This document shows, one piece after another, positions 5,879 through 10,713 of a stretch of 10,713 nucleotides of DNA. Source of the DNA: Nitrospirota bacterium. GTDB lineage: Bacteria > Nitrospirota > CAKKRA01 > 9FT-COMBO-42-15. The notes under the pieces were generated by a model. That model was not told the DNA's origin and made no database searches. It saw nothing but the letters and a program-made list of their open reading frames with translations. The position numbers and the translations under genes were made by a program. The DNA lies in the NCBI GenBank assembly GCA_016214425.1, contig JACRON010000143.1:1-10713 (forward strand). Reading direction: 5' to 3'. Numbering within the stretch: position 1 is the first letter of the stretch; every line of letters starts with the position of its first letter.

Positions 5879-6349
5879 CTATATAATTGAAGCATTTCCA
5901 ATTCCGTGAGGGTTTGAAAGAAGTTTTATAGTTTTTTCAACAGTGAGAACGGCTATGCCATGTTGTAACAGGAAGTCAGATACTTTTTTGTCAAATTTAA
6001 TATCATCGTCTCTTGTAACAAGATATTGTGCATTGCCTTTTATTGCAGTCTCAATGACAAGATTATCATCTTTATCACGGCAAACATCAATCTTGCCAGA
6101 CACAATTACATGTTCCGCCTTTTCTTCTATAAGTATTAGCAATTCCTGTATATCCTCTGGCGCAATATCATACTTATCCCTAATCCTTGGGCGACTAAGA
6201 ACATCAGCAATTTCACTTAGAATAGGCTCTGAGATTACAGCAATAAAATCTCCATTTTCAAAACATTTTCTAAGGCGGGCAGGATGTCCGAAAGGATTAA
6301 TTAAGGCAGAAACCCATACATTTGTATCAATAACCGCTTTAACGGCCAT
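5879..6349 (-). CDS. PIN-domain toxin (VapC-like, COG1569 type)
   Basis: A 156-residue PIN-fold RNase. Acidic metal ligands are visible: Asp8 in VIDTNVWVSAL, Glu46 in SEPILSEIADVL, Asp95 in CRDKDDNLVIETA, and Asp114 in YLVTRDDDI. The order and spacing match the putative toxin component, PIN family. PIN toxins cleave tRNA or other RNAs; the target cannot be read here. The gene overlaps the upstream antitoxin gene by 11 bases, consistent with translational coupling. The length is slightly above the family norm of about 135-145 because of a C-terminal extension (KTIKLLSNPHGIGNASII). All catalytic residues are present, so it is probably active. Confidence 0.85.
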   Translation of the reverse strand: MAVKAVIDTNVWVSALINPFGHPARLRKCFENGDFIAVISEPILSEIADVLSRPRIRDKYDIAPEDIQELLILIEEKAEHVIVSGKIDVCRDKDDNLVIETAIKGNAQYLVTRDDDIKFDKKVSDFLLQHGIAVLTVEKTIKLLSNPHGIGNASII

Positions 6350-6578
6350 ACTTTTCTGCCTTGACCTCTTTTATGGCATGGGCTATATCGGCTTCGATCT
6401 CATCAGAAGTGTATTTGGATGTCTTTTTGTGTATCTTTTCAATGATACGATTAAACCTGTTCTGCCACTCGTCTCGGGAAAATATCTTAATCTCTACCTT
6501 TTCATGTTCCTTAACATCTACTTCCTGGAGGGGTTTGAAGACGCCGTTTTCAAAAATGGCGCTTATTATCTTAGTCAT
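6339..6578 (-). CDS. AF2212-like (DUF104) antitoxin
   Basis: A 79-residue protein beginning MTKIISAIFENGVFKPLQEV and VDVKEHEKVEIKI, the short beta-strand-rich domain of AF2212-like antitoxins that pair with PIN toxins. The rest (residues 35-79) is a charged helix, likely the toxin-binding segment. A GAGGT (6588-6592 on the plus strand) lies 9 bases upstream of the ATG, so unlike the other two TA modules this one has a leader with a ribosome-binding site. It overlaps the PIN gene by 11 bases. The pair lies downstream of the broken regulator gene, on the same strand, but has its own likely promoter. Confidence 0.85.
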   Translation of the reverse strand: MTKIISAIFENGVFKPLQEVDVKEHEKVEIKIFSRDEWQNRFNRIIEKIHKKTSKYTSDEIEADIAHAIKEVKAEKYGR

Positions 6579-6615
6579 AGCATTATTACCTCATTTTACA
6601 ATATGGAACTAATTA

Positions 6616-6645
6616 AATGTATCATACCTGAAGATGTGTTGTCAA
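6616..6645 (-). promoter_or_regulatory. Likely promoter of the AF2212/PIN module
   Basis: On the minus strand TTGACA (6645-6640) and TACATT (6621-6616) are 18 bases apart. The leader to the ATG at 6578 would be about 30 bases and contains the GAGGT ribosome-binding site. The -10 matches at four of six positions, so the call is moderate. Confidence 0.4.
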
Positions 6646-6702
6646 ATTTTGAACAGTAATTGCTTTATTAAGCCGTCGGTTCAGCACTACACAATATTTA
6701 AT

Positions 6703-7527
6703 TTATTCCTCCAGCCCATACTCCTTGATTTTTGTCAATAGCGTTTTATAGCTCACCTTTAGGATTTCTGCTGCCTTTGTCTTGTTCCATCCTGTATCGT
6801 CCAATACCTTTTTAATCAGCCTTGTTTCTGCAATCTTTATTGCCCTGCTGCATACATCAGAAAGCCCGCCTTCAAGCGGCATCTCATCAAGCAATGCCTT
6901 TTCCGCATCAATCTGGCTCAGGCCTAAATTGTCAGGCTGTATTGCTTCTCCATTGCAGAGTATCACTGCCCTTTCTATGCAGTTCTCCAATTCACGCACA
7001 TTTCCCTTCCAGTGATGATTCAATATGATTTTCTTAGCCTCTTTTGAAAATCCTTTTATATCCTTGCTCATCTCTTTTGCAAAAATATTCAGAAAATGCC
7101 CGGCAAGAGGCAGTATATCTTCATGTCTTTCACGGATCGGCGGAATGATTATTGGAAAGGCGCTCAGGCGGTAATACAGATCCTCCCTGAATGTCTGCTC
7201 TGATATCGCCTTCTGCAGATCCCTGTTGCTCGCAGCAACAACCCTTACATCTATTTTTATCGGCTTGTTTCCGCCGAGCCTTGCAAATTCATCGCCCTGA
7301 AGCACGCGAAGCAGCTTTGCCTGAAGATTTAAGTCCATGTCCCCAATCTCATCAAGAAAGATTGTGCCCTTATCCGCAAGCTCAAACTTGCCTATCTTTT
7401 TCTCCTTTGCGCCTGTAAATGCGCCTGCCTCATGGCCAAAGAGCTCGCTCTCCAACAAATCCTTTGGTATTGCAGCGCAGTTTATTGCAACAAAAGGGCT
7501 GTTCTTTCGTTGTCTTTCCCTGTGCAA
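6703..7527 (-). CDS. C-terminal half of a broken NtrC/PilR-type sigma54 response regulator (AAA+ and Fis HTH)
   Basis: Open frame of 274 residues (TTG at 7527 is only the first in-frame start). It carries the sigma54-contact loop GAFTGA (about residue 36-41), Walker B TIFLDEIGD, sensor I region VVAASNRDL, the R finger block FREDLYYRLSAFPI, HWKGNVRELENC and a Fis-type HTH (GWNKTKAAEILKVSYKTLL). The Walker A loop (GESGTGKE) that should lie just before HRERQRKNSPFVAINCAAIP is absent. The preceding piece of the same gene is in another frame at 7430-8488. As written, this protein cannot bind ATP normally, so it could not open sigma54 promoters. Regulators of this type beside a prepilin peptidase often control type IV pili; that link is inference. 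Confidence 0.85.
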   Translation of the reverse strand: MHRERQRKNSPFVAINCAAIPKDLLESELFGHEAGAFTGAKEKKIGKFELADKGTIFLDEIGDMDLNLQAKLLRVLQGDEFARLGGNKPIKIDVRVVAASNRDLQKAISEQTFREDLYYRLSAFPIIIPPIRERHEDILPLAGHFLNIFAKEMSKDIKGFSKEAKKIILNHHWKGNVRELENCIERAVILCNGEAIQPDNLGLSQIDAEKALLDEMPLEGGLSDVCSRAIKIAETRLIKKVLDDTGWNKTKAAEILKVSYKTLLTKIKEYGLEE

Positions 7528-8488
7528 CCTTCTTTGCCTTGTCTATTGCCTCAAGGAATTTTGGACTTTTGCCGATAATGTTCGGCAGGCCGATTTTATC
7601 TGAAAGCTCTCCCTTTAACACAATATTCTCTGCCTGAAGCCTCTGCTTTTCCAATGCACGCTCTATCAGCAAAAGCAGATGGTCAGGGTCAAATGGCTTT
7701 GCAAGAAAGTCATAGGCGCCCTCTTTAACTGCCTTTACTGCTGTCTCTATTGTGCCAAAGGCAGTCATTACAATAACAGGCGTCAAAGGATTCTTCTCCT
7801 TTGACGCAGTCAGGACATCCATGCCGCTCTTTCCCGGCAGTTTCAAATCTGTTAATACAATATCTATTTTTGCATTATTCAGTTTTTGAATGCCATCTTC
7901 AGCAGACACAGCAGCCTCAACCTTATAACCCGCAGCCTCAAGCGTCTGCATAAGCATCTGCGCCATGCTCTCTTTATCTTCTATTAATATATCTTCATTA
8001 TTAATATAACAGCGGTAACTTGACCATTTGTATTCCTCAGGCGTTTTACACAAATTGTGTTTAACTGGATTATTATGGATATATTCTATGTGCACTCTAT
8101 AATCCTCATCATCCCGGACTATGTGATCCAGAAATTGATGCTGCCAGATACGCATAGGCACATTTTCAACCGTGTTATTTTTATTTGTGTTGCATCTGTT
8201 AATTTCAAAAGCGCTTTTCCCTTTTATGCCTTTCATAAAGTGAGAAATAGTAAAGGAATCGGTAGTCGGTGCAATCAATAGATGTATATGCTCTGGCAGA
8301 ATTACAAAAGCGTGTAATTTAACTGCGCAGGAATCTAAAAATTCTCGCATAGAAGCAAGTAATATTCTAATATTTTCTTCATCTGAAAAAACTCTAATTC
8401 TATCCTCTGTTGTAGTAGTAATAAAATATAAATGATTCTGAAGATTGAACCTTTTTAACTGAATATTCCTGACCTTGTAATTTTTCAT
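7430..8488 (-). CDS. RAYT transposase fused in frame to the receiver domain of the broken NtrC-type regulator
   Basis: A 352-residue open frame with two unrelated parts. Residues 1-162 are a REP-associated tyrosine transposase (Y1/HUH): HAFVILPEHIHLLI gives the HxH pair H67/H69, followed by WQHQFLDHIVRDDEDY and EYIHNNPVKH with candidate catalytic Tyr136, and EYKWSSYRCY. The usual short C-terminal end is missing. From about residue 165 (DILIEDKESMAQML) it is a response-regulator receiver: acidic pair E170/D171, phosphoacceptor D214 (LTDLKLPGKSG), T242 and K264 (AKPFD). The AAA+ start (IIGKSPKFLEAIDKAKKVA) ends near 7522, where a deletion shifts frame; the last 30 residues are out-of-frame translation. 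A GAGG precedes the ATG. The transposase part is more AT-rich than the flanks, consistent with insertion. Confidence 0.8.
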   Translation of the reverse strand: MKNYKVRNIQLKRFNLQNHLYFITTTTEDRIRVFSDEENIRILLASMREFLDSCAVKLHAFVILPEHIHLLIAPTTDSFTISHFMKGIKGKSAFEINRCNTNKNNTVENVPMRIWQHQFLDHIVRDDEDYRVHIEYIHNNPVKHNLCKTPEEYKWSSYRCYINNEDILIEDKESMAQMLMQTLEAAGYKVEAAVSAEDGIQKLNNAKIDIVLTDLKLPGKSGMDVLTASKEKNPLTPVIVMTAFGTIETAVKAVKEGAYDFLAKPFDPDHLLLLIERALEKQRLQAENIVLKGELSDKIGLPNIIGKSPKFLEAIDKAKKVAQGKTTKEQPFCCNKLRCNTKGFVGERALWP

Positions 8489-8544
8489 CAGCCTCTACCT
8501 GCACGGTTAAAACCGTGCCTACATTATTGCATTACCGTGCCTAC
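8000..8544 (-). mobile_element. RAYT/REP insertion between the kinase and regulator genes
   Basis: The segment from the REP-like repeats abutting the kinase stop (8496-8544) to the point where receiver sequence begins (about 7995-8005) is an AT-rich insert carrying the transposase. It separates two genes that are normally adjacent and replaces the start of the regulator gene. The far end has no visible REP hairpin, so its exact limit is uncertain. Confidence 0.6.
8496..8544 (-). repeat. REP-like palindrome and half-repeat upstream of the RAYT gene
   Basis: On the minus strand GTAG is followed by GCACGGTT-TT-AACCGTGC, an 8-base perfect stem (plus strand 8501-8518). A second GTAGGCACGGT lies 22 bases upstream (8534-8544) but has lost its right arm. 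These repeats are next to the transposase start, as expected for its substrate, and the outer copy ends on the TAG of the kinase gene (8544-8546). Confidence 0.65.
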
Positions 8545-9530
8545 TAAAGAGGGACTGCTGGCAAATAAACTCTAAATACCGTCCCCTTCCCCTCTTCACT
8601 CTCCACCTCTATACGTCCATTATGCGACAAAATTATCTTATGCACAAGGGCAAGGCCGAGGCCTGTGCCTTTGGGTTTTGTAGTAAAGAACGGCAGAAAT
8701 ATCTTGTCAAGCTTGTCTTTTGGTATGCCTGTGCCTGTGTCCATAATTACTATCTCCACCATCTTGTCAATCCCGTCTGCTGCATGATATTTTCCCTCTA
8801 CCTTCAGCTCGCCGCCTTCTGACATGGCATCAACAGAGTTCTGTATAAGATTAGTAAATGCCTGCCTTATCAAAAGCTCATCTGCCATAATATTTGGAAT
8901 ATCGCTTGGAATATTAACATCTATCTTAGGCTTTGGCTCTTTTACCTCTCCCATAGATTTTATCAGGAGATTCCTTATCAGTTTGTTTATATCAACAGGC
9001 TTCAATGAAATAGGCTGCGCCTTGCCAAGGCTCAGAAGCTCATTTATCATCATCTCCATTGTATTAAGTTCATTTATTATTGCCTCTATCATACCCTGTT
9101 TCGGGTCATTCTTTCCAATCTTTTTTGAAAGGAGCTTTGCAAAGCCAATTGCCTCATCCTTCCTGTTTTTCAGGATTGATGCGCTTATGCCGACCCATAT
9201 CCTCTCGCTGTTCTTTTTTACAATCTCAAGCTCTGATCTATGGCTGCCCTCTGACCTCTGCAGCGTTGAATCCAAAAGGCGGCAGAGTCCGCTCCCTTCT
9301 CCAAATGCCTCAGCGCACGATTTGCCTATTAGTCCTTCTTCCTCAGAACCAAGAATCCTCTTTGCTGCCTGATTAAAGGTAGTAATCTTATCCTCTTTGT
9401 TGAATGCAATAACGCCGCTGCTTACGCTTTTTAAGACATACTCATTATAATCCTCAACTACATCTGCCCTCTCCTCTGCTGCCTTGCGCAGCCTCTGAAG
9501 CTCCTGCTCCTTTGCCTTCAACTGCTGCAT
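8544..9530 (-). CDS. Kinase half of a broken NtrB/PilS-type histidine kinase (PAS, HATPase), H-box deleted
   Basis: Open frame of 328 residues. Residues 1-30 are a coiled coil, 30-125 a PAS domain (SVSSGVIAFNKEDKITTFNQ), 135-190 the second dimerisation helix, and 215-325 the HATPase with N-box (NLIQNSVDAM), G1 (DTGTGIPKD), F box (FLPFF) and G2 (GTGLGLAL). The segment that should carry HEIRNP is missing: KDEAIGF runs directly into AKLLSKKIGKND, which normally follows the H-box, so about 45 residues are lost in frame. Without the phospho-accepting His it cannot autophosphorylate. The frame continues upstream of the ATG at 9530 as KGDTGFLIHTFHSLMQQ to the A7 tract at 9594-9600, where it joins the sensor half. 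Confidence 0.85.
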   Translation of the reverse strand: MQQLKAKEQELQRLRKAAEERADVVEDYNEYVLKSVSSGVIAFNKEDKITTFNQAAKRILGSEEEGLIGKSCAEAFGEGSGLCRLLDSTLQRSEGSHRSELEIVKKNSERIWVGISASILKNRKDEAIGFAKLLSKKIGKNDPKQGMIEAIINELNTMEMMINELLSLGKAQPISLKPVDINKLIRNLLIKSMGEVKEPKPKIDVNIPSDIPNIMADELLIRQAFTNLIQNSVDAMSEGGELKVEGKYHAADGIDKMVEIVIMDTGTGIPKDKLDKIFLPFFTTKPKGTGLGLALVHKIILSHNGRIEVESEEGKGTVFRVYLPAVPL

Positions 9531-9571
9531 CAGCGAGTGAAAGGTATGAATAAGAAAACCTGTATCGCCCT

Positions 9572-10174
9572 TTATCTTTGCCTCATTCCCCTCTTTTTTT
9601 GCACCGCAATCATGAATGTACGGATTATATAAAAAATCAGCGCAAGAACAACAAAGCCGACAAGTATCTTGATAAAATCAAAGGGCTCCTCCTTCTGCTC
9701 TCCCTTATCCGACGGAGGATACATTTTTACAATAACAATACCCTTTTCCTGTGTAGCAGGATTTGTTATAGATGCGTAGGCGCTCTTTATCAGCCTGTTT
9801 CCCTTAGCCTCGTAGGATGATAATATAACCTTATCGCCTCTTTCAACCTTCTCTATAATGGACTTATCAATGCCAACCCTCGGCCCGTTTTTATTTCTTA
9901 TATCAATGCCTTCATCATTCAAAGCTATTATCTGCTGTACGCTGTTCTTTCTTATAAGCAGGGGAATAAAATCTGAATCATTCAAGAGCTTATCAAAATT
10001 TGCCTCTATCTCCCTTGCAATGAGCATTGCAGTTACATGCAGCCTTTTTTCAAACTCATCATTTAAATCCTTCTGCATTGAGGAGATCAGGGAAAGTGTG
10101 TGAAAGCTAAAGATAGCAATAAAGATAAAAAGCAGGAATGTTAACAGCCATATAAGGCCTTTTATGTTTATCAT
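9572..10174 (-). CDS. Sensor half of the broken histidine kinase (two TM segments, periplasmic domain)
   Basis: Starting at the ATG at 10174 (MINIKGLIWLL) gives 200 residues; a TTG at 10186 overlapping the peptidase gene is also possible. TM1 is about residues 5-29, a periplasmic sensor region about 30-150 (RLHVTAMLIAREIEANFDKL, VILSSYEAKGNRLIKSAYAS) follows, and TM2 is about 165-188 (FIKILVGFVVLALIFYII). The frame ends soon after TM2, at VQKKRGMRQR. One more A in the A7 tract at 9594-9600 would continue it as VQKKEGNEAKIKGDTGF into the kinase half, so the two frames are one gene. It starts one base after the peptidase stop, which implies an operon. Confidence 0.8.
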   Translation of the reverse strand: MINIKGLIWLLTFLLFIFIAIFSFHTLSLISSMQKDLNDEFEKRLHVTAMLIAREIEANFDKLLNDSDFIPLLIRKNSVQQIIALNDEGIDIRNKNGPRVGIDKSIIEKVERGDKVILSSYEAKGNRLIKSAYASITNPATQEKGIVIVKMYPPSDKGEQKEEPFDFIKILVGFVVLALIFYIIRTFMIAVQKKRGMRQR

Positions 10175-10175
10175 C

Positions 10176-10713
10176 TTATCTGCCAAAGTTTATATACCAG
10201 TTGATTATATAATTACCCCAAAAGAGCGCTGCTACAGCGCCGAGCGCAAGGAATGGGCCAAAGGGAACAGGATGCTTTCTCCCTTTTCCTTTAAAGGCCA
10301 TTAAAAACAGGCCGACAACAGAGCCTGCAAGGGCGCCTAAGAATATGGTCAGAAGAGCGCTCTGCCAGCCCAGGAATGCGCCAATCATTGCAATCAGTTT
10401 TATATCGCCGCCGCCCATGCCGCCTCTTGATAAAACAGCAACAAGATAAAACAGCCCGCCTCCTAAAAACAGGCCGATTAATGAATTTTGCCAGCCCACA
10501 GGCAGAACTGTTGCTCCCAAGACAAAACCTATTAAAATGCCCGGCAGGGTTATCCTGTCAGGTATTATCTGATGCTCTAAGTCAATAAATGTTACAACAA
10601 TCAGGGAAGAATATAGAAGCGAATAAATCAGTCCATTAATATTCAAGCCAAATTTGTAGATTATAAAGACATAACCGGCAGCATTTAAAAATTCTACAAG
10701 GGGGTATAGAAAA
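10176..10713 (-). CDS. pilD: Type IV prepilin peptidase, A24 family (partial, 5' end outside the window)
   Basis: The frame is open to the window edge; the visible 178 residues begin FLYPLVEFLNAAGYVFIIYK, the region after the missing N-terminal domain. The two aspartates of the membrane aspartyl peptidase are present in VTFIDLEHQIIPD and GGMGGGDIKLIAMIGAFLGW. At least five hydrophobic segments follow the family pattern, ending FGPFLALGAVAALFWGNYI. The enzyme cleaves (and often N-methylates) type IV pilins and type II secretion pseudopilins at the inner membrane; whether the N-terminal zinc-binding methylase part exists cannot be seen. It is the first visible gene of a minus-strand operon with the kinase and regulator. 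Confidence 0.9.
   Translation of the reverse strand, partial: FLYPLVEFLNAAGYVFIIYKFGLNINGLIYSLLYSSLIVVTFIDLEHQIIPDRITLPGILIGFVLGATVLPVGWQNSLIGLFLGGGLFYLVAVLSRGGMGGGDIKLIAMIGAFLGWQSALLTIFLGALAGSVVGLFLMAFKGKGRKHPVPFGPFLALGAVAALFWGNYIINWYINFGR

Noticed and set aside
5943..6659. Long plus-strand open frame opposite the AF2212/PIN genes
   Set aside because: Low-complexity Ser/Ile-rich translation opposite two well-recognised genes with coupled overlap; no family resemblance.
8824..9372. Plus-strand open frame opposite the kinase
   Set aside because: Hydrophobic antisense of the PAS/HATPase coding sequence, which has clear motifs on the minus strand.
1..10713. CRISPR array, tRNA, rRNA or riboswitch
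   Set aside because: No regularly spaced direct repeats, cloverleaf-like arms with CCA or recognisable rRNA blocks were seen on either strand by eye.

Overview
The window looks like an accessory stretch of a Gram-negative-type bacterial chromosome of moderate to low GC, possibly a metagenome contig. A sigma54-dependent NtrC/PilR-type regulator beside a NtrB/PilS-type kinase and a type IV prepilin peptidase, a secreted KP-43-like subtilase and a high toxin-antitoxin load would fit a deltaproteobacterial or Nitrospirota-like lineage. This placement is inference; there is no rRNA or tRNA here to confirm it.

Layout. 1-147: 3' end of an unrecognised plus-strand gene. 167-3416: a promoter, a 130-residue stand-alone subtilase propeptide-like protein, a large KP-43-type serine protease coupled to it by an ATGA overlap and carrying an apparent +1 frameshift just after its signal peptide, and a terminator. 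The protease ends in a tail of Cys-Gly motif, hydrophobic helix and basic end that resembles a C-terminal sorting signal. 3433-6578: an island of three unrelated toxin-antitoxin modules: TumE-type (minus), HTH-nucleotidyltransferase/HEPN (plus) and AF2212-like antitoxin/PIN toxin (minus). Each module lies directly after a copy of the same tail-coding DNA (3291-3377, 4446-4534, 5746-5836). The second and third copies are only remnants of lost genes, so the tail DNA looks like a recombination anchor at which TA cassettes accumulated. 6703-10713: a minus-strand operon that began as prepilin peptidase, PAS histidine kinase, sigma54 response regulator.

The two-component part is badly broken. The kinase has a frameshift at an A7 tract and an in-frame deletion that removes the H-box. 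The regulator has a REP-associated tyrosine transposase (RAYT) fused in frame to its receiver domain, with REP-like GTAG-hairpins beside it, and a frameshifting deletion that removes exactly the Walker A loop. Either the signalling pair is decaying after a RAYT insertion, or the assembly has collapsed at motifs shared by paralogues. Both readings are given.

How the genes work together: the propeptide protein and the protease probably form a secretion/maturation pair, the TA modules are self-contained, and the prepilin peptidase would process type IV pilins or pseudopilins under a regulatory pair that, as written, could not carry out phosphotransfer or ATP-driven activation.
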